Origin: Exiguobacterium antarcticum DSM 14480
GTDB taxonomy: Bacteria; Bacillota; Bacilli; Exiguobacteriales; Exiguobacteriaceae
Direction of reading: 5' to 3'
Length of the DNA stretch: 64,000 nucleotides
NCBI RefSeq assembly: GCF_000685865.1
Contig: NZ_JMKS01000003.1
Location: forward strand, 310,001 to 374,000
A program made the position numbers and the translations under genes. The notes beneath the pieces were generated by a model, which saw only the letters and a list, made by a program, of their open reading frames with translations, did no database searches and was not told the origin of the DNA. Below are positions 18,641 to 26,613 of this stretch, piece after piece (position 1 is the first letter of the stretch; each line of letters starts with the position of its first letter).

Positions 18641-19732
18641 TCATGAACCTTCACCAGTCATTCGATTCATTTGTTGCCAAACCGTTCCTAGTGCTTCTTC
18701 CCCACTCTCGATTCGAGCCAACGCCAATTCAGCTTGTAGCGCCACTTCATATTCACGATCTTGGACCGCTTCCGTTAATCGAGGAATCGATTGTTTTGTC
18801 CCAACATCGAATAAAAAGCGTGCTGCTCGCCAACGCACTAATTTGTTTTTATCAGTCAGCGCCTCAATCATCATTGGTTCCGCTTCAGGTAACGCCCAGT
18901 CGGAAATCGTATCCCCGGCCGTTCGACGTACGCTGCTCGACGGATCGTGCAGCGCATTCGTGATGTATTCCAATAACTCCAGTCGATTCTCTTCAAACAT
19001 TCCGAGTTTGACGACGGCCTGTCTTCGGATTTGCATTTTTTCATCCTGGAGCATTTTAGCGTAGGCAGGTACCCATGCTAGATTGATTGGTAACTCATCC
19101 AGTGCTGCAAATCGTTGTTTCCAATCAGATGAAGTTAATGTTTCCCCATCAAACGTCACTTCTTCTCCGGAAGCAATCGTTTTTAAGCGTTCAATTCGCT
19201 CCTGAGGGTACGCCACTTCAATTTCTTGCGCGACTTCAGCTAAACTATCATCTAAATCCCCATAACGTGGTGCTTGCTCGACCCACCGACGATCACTGAT
19301 GACGTTTTTGACATAGGGTTGAACGAATAAAGCCGCTTCCCGGAATCGTTCAGGTAGACCATGTCGTTTTTCTTCCAGACCTTTGACCCCTTTCAGTTGC
19401 ATCGGGACACCTAAAATAAACTGGACGAATAAATGAACAGGTTCAAACGCTGCATCTGTTTCGTGTTGTTCGACATCGCTGAGCACTTCGCCAAACGTAC
19501 GACGAATCTCAATGACAAGTGTTCGCCAATCATATTTCGGAAAACGTTCGACGGCTAAAAAGTCGCTCACCTGGTAGACCGATTTGATGCCTGGTATGTC
19601 CAGTAACTTTACGATATGCTCTGGCGCACCAACCGGATGTTCAAATGTTTGGCCTTTTTCAGAAAATGTCTCATCGACGATTACTTTCATATTGTTCGGA
19701 CTTGGTGTTGGTTCGATTGCTATAATCTTCAT
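18641..19732 (-). CDS. Conserved virulence factor C (CvfC) family protein
   Basis: This protein has 363 residues. The N-terminal 90 residues (MKIIAIEPTPSPNNMKVIVDE) match the NifU N-terminal/Scaffold Nfu domain. The C-terminal half is a run of HEAT-like helical repeats (IRRQAVVKLGMF, VRRTAGDTISDWALPEAEP, VRWRAARFLFDVG). This architecture is that of the CvfC/YpgR family of Staphylococcus and Bacillus, whose biochemical role is unsettled. The start was set at 19732 because GGGAGG lies 6 nt before that ATG; an upstream ATG pair overlaps this site. The tnpB relic lies about 95 nt upstream and may have displaced promoter sequence. Confidence 0.85.
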   Translation of the reverse strand: MKIIAIEPTPSPNNMKVIVDETFSEKGQTFEHPVGAPEHIVKLLDIPGIKSVYQVSDFLAVERFPKYDWRTLVIEIRRTFGEVLSDVEQHETDAAFEPVHLFVQFILGVPMQLKGVKGLEEKRHGLPERFREAALFVQPYVKNVISDRRWVEQAPRYGDLDDSLAEVAQEIEVAYPQERIERLKTIASGEEVTFDGETLTSSDWKQRFAALDELPINLAWVPAYAKMLQDEKMQIRRQAVVKLGMFEENRLELLEYITNALHDPSSSVRRTAGDTISDWALPEAEPMMIEALTDKNKLVRWRAARFLFDVGTKQSIPRLTEAVQDREYEVALQAELALARIESGEEALGTVWQQMNRMTGEGS

Positions 19733-19850
19733 CTTGATCCCTCCCCCATTCATCATTCAGAAATTCACTTCAAATTGCAACGTAAACGCTTTTCTTCGCT
19801 GCGTGGTTTCAAAAAAAGATAGGATTGACTCAAAATCCATTCTCCACACA

Positions 19851-19887
19851 GACGTGGGTGGCAGATGTTAAATCCGCCACCCGCGTC
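19851..19887. repeat. Subterminal palindrome of the IS relic
   Basis: GACGTGGGTGGCAGA / TCCGCCACCCGCGTC pairs over 15 positions with one mismatch and one G:T, with a 7-nt loop. The position near a TTGAC motif fits a left-end hairpin of IS200/IS605 DNA. Confidence 0.6.
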
Positions 19888-20040
19888 TCGTTGAAAGGGG
19901 ACCACTCGCTTCATGCGGCTCCTAGGAAAAGTGCAAGATTATGCGGACCCGTTTCCTGTCCATCAAGGACAGCGAAGCCGGCTTGTGTCTCACCTGAAGA
20001 AAGCGCGCGAAAGAAAGAGTGATTCCTTTTATCAAAATTA

Positions 20041-20091
20041 GGCGAGAATACGCCCACTTCTAAACGAAGTGAAAGTGGGAGTATTCTCGCC
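20041..20091. repeat. 51-nt imperfect palindrome in front of tnpB
   Basis: GGCGAGAATAC-g-CCCACTT pairs with AAGTGGG-a-GTATTCTCGCC. An alternative inner hairpin, CACTTC/GAAGTG, is also possible. No T-run follows, so it is not a terminator. It lies 42 nt before the tnpB start. Confidence 0.7.
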
Positions 20092-20132
20092 AGCCTGCCT
20101 TTCGGGTATATTCCCTTGGAAGGAGGTGAAAA

Positions 20133-20846
20133 ATGGTGTTGAAGCATAAGGCCTACAAATTCAGAATCTACCCCATAAAAGAGCAGGAAATCCTGATCGC
20201 GAAGACGATCGGGTGTTCGCGCTTCGTCTTCAACCACTTCTTGGCGAAGTGGGATGAAACGTACAAGACCACTGGAAAAGGACTGTCCTACGGTTCTTGT
20301 TCCAAAGAAATTCCTTTGTTGAAGCAGGAGTTCGACTGGTTGAAGGAAGTCGATAGTACATCTGTTCAGATCAGCGTCAAACACCTTGCCGATGCGTTTG
20401 ATCGCTTCTTCAAGAAACAGAACGAACGCCCTCGATTCAAGTCCAAGCGCCATCCCGTCCAGTCGTACAAGACCAACATCCAAGGCAAAAACCAGCTTCC
20501 TGAAGTCTCGATTGGATGCAACCAGCTCAAACTTCCGAAGCTGAAATGGGTTCGTTTCGCCCACTCGAAACAGGTCACAGGCCGTATCTTGAACGCCACG
20601 ATCCGACGTAACGCTTCAGGCAAATACTTCGTCTCCCTGCTCGTCGAGCAGGAGATCAACGAACTGCCGAAGACCGGTTCATCCGTCGGCGTCGACGTCG
20701 GACTCAAGAACTTCGCCATCCTGTCGGATGGCACGGTATACAAGAACGACCGTGATGTGAACGCAGGACTGAATCTCAAACAAGAAGCAGAACGCATTAA
20801 TCGTACGTTTAAAAAGAGGTTTCCTGAGAAAACCGTTCTTCAATGA
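20133..20846 (+). pseudogene. tnpB: TnpB (IS200/IS605 RNA-guided nuclease) with internal deletion and truncated end
   Basis: The frame codes for 237 residues, while intact TnpB proteins have about 370-400. The N-terminal helix-turn-helix/wedge part is intact (HKAYKFRIYPIKEQE, GCSRFVFNHFLAKW, RPRFKSKRHPVQSYKTNIQG), and the first RuvC motif GVDVGLKNFAILSDGT is present. The sequence then jumps directly to the last RuvC motif DRDVNAGLNLKQEAERI. RuvC-II with its catalytic Glu and the four-Cys zinc finger are both deleted in frame. The C-terminus is replaced by unrelated residues that read antisense into the neighbouring hydrolase gene. A strong ribosome-binding site (GGAAGGAGGTG) remains. A nuclease lacking RuvC-II should be inactive. 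Confidence 0.85.
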
Positions 20847-21537
20847 TGTCACAAAAAGCATCCGGTGTTTCCAACATCCCCATATGACTGCTGCTTGTCG
20901 AACGGAACATAATCTGATCATTTTGAGGCGCAAAGGCACTTGCTTCGGAAATCAAGGGGTCTTTTGTACCATGAACGATCACACCACGGACTTTCGCTTG
21001 ACTCAACGCATCCGTTAAATCTTTTCGATCCCGCATCGCAGCTAATGCCCGGATTGCCCCTTCGACAGTCATCATGTATCCGAGTTCTTTTGCTTCCGAG
21101 ACAATCATCGGATCCGCATCTTCTGCGAACAGTCCAGGTACTATACCGTCAACGAATTCACGAACCCCGATTTCTGACACCCGGTTGATGTTTTGATTTC
21201 GTTTTTGTTTTGCTTCTTCCGTATCTGCTTTTGCGGTCGAGTAGACTAATCCAAAACCAGAAATTTTTTCAGCATACATCTCGACAATTGATGCGACGAT
21301 GTATCCACCAAACGAATGCCCGATTAAGATCGGTTGCTCAATCCCTCTTCGTTCCAAGTCGTTCATCACCCATGTCGCAAACCCTTCGATTGTATCCGGT
21401 CCGACCGATTCCCCTTCGTGTCCCGGTAATGCGAGTACAAGCACATCAAACGATAAGCGAAGTCGCGCTTCGACTCGGTTAAAATAATCAGTTCCTCCAG
21501 CAAATCCGTGTAATAAGACAAGTGATTTTTTTGACAT
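20809..21537 (-). CDS. Alpha/beta hydrolase
   Basis: This 242-residue alpha/beta-hydrolase has the oxyanion region LLHGFAGGTDYF, the nucleophile elbow GHSFGG (Ser near residue 94), the acid in HGTKDPLI and the histidine in SSHMGMLE. A complete catalytic triad is therefore visible. The substrate is not predictable; MhpC-like esterases and menaquinone-pathway hydrolases are relatives. It lies 8 nt after the GNAT gene and is cotranscribed with it. Its last codons overlap the tnpB relic, so the native end of the gene may have been altered by the insertion. Confidence 0.85.
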   Translation of the reverse strand: MSKKSLVLLHGFAGGTDYFNRVEARLRLSFDVLVLALPGHEGESVGPDTIEGFATWVMNDLERRGIEQPILIGHSFGGYIVASIVEMYAEKISGFGLVYSTAKADTEEAKQKRNQNINRVSEIGVREFVDGIVPGLFAEDADPMIVSEAKELGYMMTVEGAIRALAAMRDRKDLTDALSQAKVRGVIVHGTKDPLISEASAFAPQNDQIMFRSTSSSHMGMLETPDAFCDIIEERFSQETSF

Positions 21538-21545
21538 TCAACTAG

Positions 21546-22103
21546 TCATCCTTTCCATTCCGATGCAAGCATGCGGTAAATCGTTAAATCCATGAACCGA
21601 CCGTGACTGTATGCATAGTCTTCAAGCAGTCCTTCTGCTTGAAATCCCAACTTTTGCACGAGTGCATTGGATGCAATATTTTCAGGTGCGACGAGGGCGC
21701 TGATTCGGTGCAAAGCGAAATCTTCGAATCCATGAGTCAACACGGCACGTGCTGCTTCAGAAGCTACCCCTTGTTGCCAATACTCTTGGCTAACCTCAAA
21801 TCCAATTTCTGCACGATGGTATTGGGTCAACCAATTGTGAAACCCAATCGTCCCTACTAATTGATTGGTCTCCTGATCGGCGATCGCCCATCGGATTGCC
21901 TTACCTTGCGTAAACTGTTCTTTAAAATAACTGATGACGTTTTTGGCTTCATATACGGTGACTAATGGATCGGATCCATAATAATACATCACGTCATCAT
22001 CTGATAAGATTTTAAACAAATCACGCGCATCCTTATTTTCTAACTCTCTTAAAATAAAACGTTCTGTTTTCAGTTCCGGGAATGGTTTTCGTAATCCCCA
22101 CAT
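21546..22103 (-). CDS. GNAT family N-acetyltransferase (RimJ/RimL type)
   Basis: The protein has 185 residues. It shows the RimJ/L pattern, LKTERFILRELENKDARDLF near the N-terminus and the acetyl-CoA-binding stretch EIGFEVSQEYWQQGVASEA in the middle. These proteins acetylate ribosomal protein N-termini or small amines, and the true acceptor is unknown. The ATG follows GAGGTG. It is first in a two-gene operon with the alpha/beta hydrolase. Confidence 0.85.
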   Translation of the reverse strand: MWGLRKPFPELKTERFILRELENKDARDLFKILSDDDVMYYYGSDPLVTVYEAKNVISYFKEQFTQGKAIRWAIADQETNQLVGTIGFHNWLTQYHRAEIGFEVSQEYWQQGVASEAARAVLTHGFEDFALHRISALVAPENIASNALVQKLGFQAEGLLEDYAYSHGRFMDLTIYRMLASEWKG

Positions 22104-22224
22104 ACCCTATCACCTCTTTTTTATATTATGCCCGTTTTCAAAGGGAAATATCCTTTTCGCTCTCCGGAAGTTTTGCTACTATTGAAATAACGAAGTTACT
22201 TATCAAGGAAGGAAGTTTCCTATC

Positions 22225-22956
22225 ATGTCTAGTTCACTACTCTACTTGTATGAAGATGCGGAAAACCACCGATTGACGATGTCTGGTGTTTCGTTTTCTG
22301 ACTTTATCCTGTCTATCGATTCAAAACGTCCGCTACTCGTTTCAGGGGCAGCCTTCAAATCCGTTAAACAATCTTTCCGAACTTCTTTTCATTATGTCGA
22401 AGGACACGAAGTCGAACAGTTTGCCCAATCGATCGATGTCGAACGCTCCCCCTTGAGTACCATCGATATTCGTTCTTCGCATTCACTCGACACATTAACA
22501 GACGTCGAAATCGCGGAATTGCTATTTTTGATGCATATGAAACGTGGTATGCCTAGTCCGTTCCTTTCATCCGTCGGCAACGAGTGGGCCTACTTCAGCG
22601 AACAAGACAGTGTCCAAGCTACGGTCTACTTAAAAGACTGGTCTCAGATCGAACATGCCCTCTCTTTACTAATCCAACGAAAAATCCGACGGGAATTCCG
22701 TGTTCTGTCTGCTTCTCCTCTCACTGCCGAAATCATCATCAACCTTCGTCATTTGCTGCATGAAGGCGTTTTGATTGATTTTGCGAACGTTAAACAGTCT
22801 GTGTTCACGCGACAAATCACCATTCCGGTTTATGTCGCCGGAAGATACGAAGATATGACGGTCTTAAAAGAAGACCTGGATACAAATAAAGAATCGATTG
22901 TAAAACGTGGTGAACTGATTCACCGTAAAAAAGCTTGGATTTTTGAGTTACAATGA
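22225..22956 (+). CDS. Hypothetical protein, 243 residues
   Basis: I do not recognise this family. The protein begins MSSSLLYLYEDAENHRLTMS and is mixed alpha/beta, with no signal peptide, membrane helix or cysteine motif. Residues 155-180 look like a helix-rich region (LIQRKIRREFRVLSASPLTA), and the C-terminus is strongly basic-acidic (VKRGELIHRKKAWIF). AAGGAAGG precedes the ATG at about 12 nt, and a terminator follows the stop. Codon use resembles its neighbours, so it is probably a native lineage-specific gene. It is divergent from the GNAT gene. Confidence 0.75.
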   Translation: MSSSLLYLYEDAENHRLTMSGVSFSDFILSIDSKRPLLVSGAAFKSVKQSFRTSFHYVEGHEVEQFAQSIDVERSPLSTIDIRSSHSLDTLTDVEIAELLFLMHMKRGMPSPFLSSVGNEWAYFSEQDSVQATVYLKDWSQIEHALSLLIQRKIRREFRVLSASPLTAEIIINLRHLLHEGVLIDFANVKQSVFTRQITIPVYVAGRYEDMTVLKEDLDTNKESIVKRGELIHRKKAWIFELQ

Positions 22957-22962
22957 TCCTCT

Positions 22963-22996
22963 GCATCTTCGTCGCTCCATGACAAGATGCTTTTTT
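22963..22996 (+). terminator. Terminator of the 243-residue orphan gene
   Basis: GCATCTT / AAGATGC has a 14-nt loop and is followed by six T. Confidence 0.75.
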
Positions 22997-23207
22997 CATA
23001 TCTTTCTGACGAGAGCTCCGCCTCATTTTTTGTCCAATCGTTTATATGACGATAACATTACTGAATCATTTGAATTTTCACATAAATTAAAGCTGGCATC
23101 TTGAGTAGACTTCGTTATAATAAGATTAACCTTTTGGAAGTTAGAAATTGGTACGGTTTTTCTTATGATTTATTTCAGCAATGTATTAACCGAAGGAGGA
23201 ATTTAGC

Positions 23208-23501
23208 ATGGATCAGTTAAAAGTGAACGGAATCGGTTCATTCACCAAGTTTGCGACGAACGGGAACATTCTGAAGTTAAAGGATGCCACGACGGGCGAA
23301 CTGAAAGTGTCCTTGAATGAAGCGAGCTCAATGACTATTTCACCAATTGATGAAGAAACAGGATTATTCATTATCCGTGGTCAGCAACAGGAACCTTTAG
23401 TGGAACTGACCCTCCCTCGTCAATCGTGCGAAGTCGTTCACGCTTGGCTACTCCATAAATTGAGACGACAAAAGAAAGGTCGTTTCATGGCATCTAGCTG
23501 A
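23208..23501 (+). CDS. Hypothetical protein, 97 residues
   Basis: This small soluble protein begins MDQLKVNGIGSFTKFATNG. Its beta-rich N-terminal two thirds look like a compact PH-like or sandwich fold, followed by a basic helix (HAWLLHKLRRQKKGRF). I do not recognise the family. AAGGAGGAATTTAGC gives an excellent ribosome-binding site, TATAAT at 23116-23121 is a possible -10 box, and a terminator follows at 23548-23595. It therefore appears to be a single-gene transcription unit. The basic tail could contact nucleic acid, but that is speculation. Confidence 0.75.
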   Translation: MDQLKVNGIGSFTKFATNGNILKLKDATTGELKVSLNEASSMTISPIDEETGLFIIRGQQQEPLVELTLPRQSCEVVHAWLLHKLRRQKKGRFMASS

Positions 23502-23547
23502 ATACTTGTTCCTCTAGTTTACCATGTGTCTATTACTTTGTTGCGTA

Positions 23548-23595
23548 CGTCCTCTTCATAAGTCAGGAAACTCTGGCTTTAAGAGGGCGTTTTTG
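23548..23595 (+). terminator. Terminator of the 97-residue orphan gene
   Basis: This long hairpin has the outer stem CGTCCTCTT / AAGAGGGCG and the inner stem AAGTCAG / CTGGCTT, and is followed by five T. Confidence 0.8.
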
Positions 23596-23699
23596 TCTGG
23601 CAATTTCTGTTGAGGAATCGTCCACGTCATGTTAGTCTTGCAAAATTAACAGTAAAAGAATTGACGACTCCCATGAAAAAGTAGCTTCTTAAAGAAATG

Positions 23700-23714
23700 A
23701 ATATTCTAAAAATT
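23700..23714. promoter_or_regulatory. CodY-like box at the brnQ promoter
   Basis: AATATTCTAAAAATT matches the CodY consensus AATTTTCWGAAAATT at 13 of 15 positions. It lies directly upstream of the predicted -35 region, with the -10 box TATAGT at 23739-23744. CodY control of branched-chain amino-acid transporters is well established in Firmicutes. Confidence 0.65.
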
Positions 23715-23778
23715 CTTTCATCACTTTTTAGCAAATGGTATAGTGTATGAGATTATTGAAAAACAGGAGGTAATATAT

Positions 23779-25104
23779 ATGTTGAACCGAAAAGATATTT
23801 TCGCTTTAGGATTCATGATTTTTGCTTTATTTTTTGGAGCCGGTAACTTAATTTTCCCTCCTGAGCTCGGTGCTTTAGCGGGCACACAATTTTTACCCGC
23901 CATGCTCGGTTTTATCGTCACTGGTGTCGGATTGCCGTTAGTCGGATTAATTGCCGTCGCCTGGGTCGGCGGGGGGATCAGTACGCTTGCAAATCCGTTG
24001 CCTAAATTCGTCGGCGCTTTATTGACATTTGCGCTGTATGTCGCCATCGGTCCGTTTTTCGGAATTCCCCGGACTTCTGTCGTCACCTATGAGCTCGGTG
24101 TCGTCCCGTTTTTAAGTGGACCAAGCCAGACGAGTTTAATGATTTCTTCTTCGCTCTTCTTTTTAGTGACGTTATACCTTGTCCTGAAACCGGGCAAGTT
24201 GCTTGATATCATCGGCCGATTCATCACACCGTTGTTGCTTGTCGCACTTGCCACGCTAAGTATTAGCAGTATCATGAACCCCTTGTCTACTGTCCAACAA
24301 CCGGCACCGGGTTATGCTAGTTTTACAGATGCCTTTATTCAAGGATTCCTGCAAGGATACTTGACACTTGACGCTTTAGGCGCACTCGTATTCGGAGTGA
24401 TTATCTTGCATACGTTACACGCACGTGGTCTGAAGAATCGGACGGTCCAGTTAAAAACAGTCACAAGAGCTGGTTTAATTGCTGCCGTATCACTGATTCT
24501 TGTCTATACCGGACTCGGATTCATCGGCCGAAACAGTTTTGGTGCCGTTGGATCCGTCGATGGACCCTCTTTATTGCAACAATATGCCGATAATACGTTT
24601 GGAACGATTGGTCTGATTATTTTAGGAATCGCCATTTTACTCGCCTGTCTGACGACATCCGTCGGTCTCGTCACAGCTTTTTCTGAATACTTGATGTCGT
24701 TCTCAAGTCGACTTTCGCTCCCCATCACTGGAACACTTACGACCGTGCTAGGTTTTGCGATCTCGATTTTCGGTCTCAACACGTTACTCACCATCGCTGT
24801 TCCTGTGTTGATGTTCCTTTATCCAATCGTCATCGTCTTAATCGGATTGACGTTCATCCGTTCATTCCTAAAAAGACCATCACTCGTTTACCGAACGACT
24901 TTATTCGTGACTGCGTTATTTTCGTTATTAAGCGCCTTAACCTCTTTAAAGGTCTTACCGGGGATCTTGATTACTATCTACAAGATCTTTCCGCTGACCG
25001 AACAAAATTTAGCTTGGCTTTTGCCCGTTTTAGTTACATTCGTCATCAGTTCATCGATTGGACACGTTTCTAAAGATTCTATTCCTGAAAAGCGTATTGG
25101 CTAG
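23779..25104 (+). CDS. brnQ: Branched-chain amino acid transporter (LIVCS family)
   Basis: This polytopic membrane protein of 441 residues has about 12 hydrophobic segments. It starts MLNRKDIFALGFMIFALFFG followed by AGNLIFPPELG, the BrnQ signature. It imports Leu, Ile and Val coupled to Na+ or H+. The frame opens 12 codons earlier, but AGGAGG lies 8 nt before the ATG at 23779, so that start was taken. The upstream CodY-like box suggests repression when branched-chain amino acids and GTP are plentiful. Confidence 0.93.
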   Translation: MLNRKDIFALGFMIFALFFGAGNLIFPPELGALAGTQFLPAMLGFIVTGVGLPLVGLIAVAWVGGGISTLANPLPKFVGALLTFALYVAIGPFFGIPRTSVVTYELGVVPFLSGPSQTSLMISSSLFFLVTLYLVLKPGKLLDIIGRFITPLLLVALATLSISSIMNPLSTVQQPAPGYASFTDAFIQGFLQGYLTLDALGALVFGVIILHTLHARGLKNRTVQLKTVTRAGLIAAVSLILVYTGLGFIGRNSFGAVGSVDGPSLLQQYADNTFGTIGLIILGIAILLACLTTSVGLVTAFSEYLMSFSSRLSLPITGTLTTVLGFAISIFGLNTLLTIAVPVLMFLYPIVIVLIGLTFIRSFLKRPSLVYRTTLFVTALFSLLSALTSLKVLPGILITIYKIFPLTEQNLAWLLPVLVTFVISSSIGHVSKDSIPEKRIG

Positions 25105-25168
25105 TGATGCCGCTTTCATCGCTATGGTATGATGAACAAAATGACTTTTTACTGGAGGCGTCGCTTTA

Positions 25169-26041
25169 ATGGATAAGATCGCTTGGATTACCGATAGTAT
25201 GGCTTTTTTCCCACCGGGGGAATCAGAAAAAATCGGAGTCCACGTAGTACCAACGTTAATCATCATCAATGGAGAATCCTATCGTGAATACGTTGATCTT
25301 TCAGTCGAACAACTTGATGCAAAGATGCGTCAAGATTCTTCCGTTGTCCCAACCACTTCACAACCTTCTTTTGGTGAGTTAGTCGAACTCTACGAACGTC
25401 TGCAGGCTGAAGGTTATGATTATGCCTATGCAGTACACATCACAAGTGGCTTAAGCGGAACGTATGCTAGTTCTGTCGCCGCTGCAGATGCCGTCGGATT
25501 TAAACTGTATGCGGTCGATTCTTATACAGGTGGTGCCAATCAACAAGAAATGTTGCGTATTTCCATGCAATTAGCTCAAGCCGGTAAACGACCAGAAGAA
25601 GTGATGGCTGTTTTGGATCAATTCAAACATCAGTCCCATTTCTATTTGATCATCGGTAACATGGAGACGATGCGCCGAAGTGGTCGTGTCTCGAGCAGCC
25701 AGTTTTTACTCGCAAACATGCTGAACATCAAACCGATTGTCAAGTTCGACGAAGTCGGTAAACTTGTTCCCTTCAAGAAGGTTCGCTCGATCAAAAAAGC
25801 GTTTCATGAAATGACATCAGAAATCGTCTCACAGGTGGAACGATCCGGTTTATACAAACAGACCCTCTATATCGGTCATACGCTCGCCTTGTCGGCCGCT
25901 GAACAGTTGCGGGACACGATTCAGGCTAAACTGCCACAACTCTCCATTGAAATCACACAATTCGGTCCTTCCATTTTGACTCATGCTGGATCGGAAACAG
26001 TTGGTGTCTTTTGGTTTGACGACATTACTGTTCCGTTTTAA
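25169..26041 (+). CDS. DegV family fatty-acid-binding protein
   Basis: This 290-residue two-domain protein of the DegV fold (FakB group) binds one fatty acid and presents it to the fatty-acid kinase FakA. It has IAWITDSMAFFPPGE, TTSQPSFGELVELYERL and the lipid-pocket phrase HITSGLSGTYASSV. It is of normal length, and CTGGAGGCG precedes the ATG. No fakA lies in this window. It is monocistronic, with a strong terminator after it. Confidence 0.9.
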   Translation: MDKIAWITDSMAFFPPGESEKIGVHVVPTLIIINGESYREYVDLSVEQLDAKMRQDSSVVPTTSQPSFGELVELYERLQAEGYDYAYAVHITSGLSGTYASSVAAADAVGFKLYAVDSYTGGANQQEMLRISMQLAQAGKRPEEVMAVLDQFKHQSHFYLIIGNMETMRRSGRVSSSQFLLANMLNIKPIVKFDEVGKLVPFKKVRSIKKAFHEMTSEIVSQVERSGLYKQTLYIGHTLALSAAEQLRDTIQAKLPQLSIEITQFGPSILTHAGSETVGVFWFDDITVPF

Positions 26042-26042
26042 C

Positions 26043-26093
26043 CCAAAAACCCCTCTTTGCCGTCTATTAATGACGGCAAAGAGGGGTTTTTGG
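26043..26093. terminator. Strong bidirectional terminator
   Basis: A perfect 22-bp inverted repeat (26043-26064 with 26072-26093) contains AAAAACCCC / GGGGTTTTT arms. It can serve both degV and the convergent HAD-like gene. Confidence 0.93.
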
Positions 26094-26106
26094 ATTATCA
26101 TTTTTC

Positions 26107-26613
26107 CTAACGAGTAGCTTCAGCTTGAACGTCTTTAAACACGTCGTCGAGCATTTTAGCTTCGTCTGCTACATGATGGATTGTTTGATGCTTTCGATTT
26201 ATTCGTTCGGTCCATGCTTCAGCTGGATAGACCGACCATGCTAAGTGCTCCACTTCTTCTAGATAACTTAAGATTGTATCCAAGGAAGTTGTTTGTTGCT
26301 GTTGTCGCAACCAGTTCGTATATCGTTTATCCGGTTTTCCATCTTTTAATAAAAGCTTGCCCTTCTCAAGGATTGCCCATTTCGGTTTCGCATCAATTTG
26401 AAACAATTCAAGCTGTTTGAATTGCTCCACTGTTCGGTTCGTAACAGGAATCACTTGGTTGATCTCCACTAATCGTTTCAGACGTAAATGCGCCCGCATC
26501 GTCATGAACCGTTTGTTTCCGTCCATCCGCTCGACGAGCAAGGTCGGTTGGTCCATCGTTTGCATCGTTGCTTCATCAAACAAAATACTAGTGTCAATAT
26601 CAAGTAATAACAT
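26107..26613 (-). CDS. Short HAD-like protein, third gene of the PgpA/PAP2 operon
   Basis: This 168-residue protein begins MLLLDIDTSILF, which resembles HAD motif I (DxD). The phrase VIPVTNRTVEQFKQLELF is typical of motif II in the sucrose-6-phosphate phosphatase-like HAD group. The rest is helical, and the C-terminal acidic motif GDxxND is not visible. It is short for a HAD phosphatase (about 250), so it is either truncated or a divergent, possibly non-catalytic form. Its ATG overlaps the PAP2 stop codon (TAATG) after AAAAAAGGAG, so it is translationally coupled to that gene. Confidence 0.65.
   Translation of the reverse strand: MLLLDIDTSILFDEATMQTMDQPTLLVERMDGNKRFMTMRAHLRLKRLVEINQVIPVTNRTVEQFKQLELFQIDAKPKWAILEKGKLLLKDGKPDKRYTNWLRQQQQTTSLDTILSYLEEVEHLAWSVYPAEAWTERINRKHQTIHHVADEAKMLDDVFKDVQAEATR

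Larger units (their letters stand above)
19825..20846 (+). mobile_element. Relic of an IS200/IS605-family (tnpB-only) element
   Basis: The relic includes a degenerate tnpB, a GC-richer composition than the surroundings, and palindromic DNA upstream. A TTGAC pentamer at 19825-19829, the kind of target motif used by this family, is followed 21 nt later by an imperfect palindrome (19851-19887). This fits a left end beginning near 19830. The right end cannot be found: element-like sequence stops around 20800, inside or next to the end of the hydrolase gene. No tnpA (Y1 transposase) is present. The boundaries are inferred. Confidence 0.6.

Noticed and set aside
18299-18963. Two plus-strand frames (18299-18562 and 18412-18963) in the region beyond cvfC
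   Set aside because: They start in AT-rich DNA without ribosome-binding sites, and the longer one continues antisense into cvfC. The protein sequences look random.
19830-20132. HEARO-type RNA upstream of the nuclease gene
   Set aside because: Such RNAs precede IscB genes, not TnpB, and I could not match the conserved structure. The hairpins fit transposon ends better.
19911-20564. A 217-codon open frame on the minus strand opposite tnpB
   Set aside because: It runs antisense through the tnpB coding sequence and its structured leader, has no ribosome-binding site and no recognisable protein features. GC-rich coding DNA often leaves the opposite strand open.
20133-20846. tnpB relic as a functional RNA-guided repressor
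   Set aside because: No guide RNA region is visible because the 3' end is lost, and no conservation data are available. It is kept as a pseudogene, with the idea noted as a finding.
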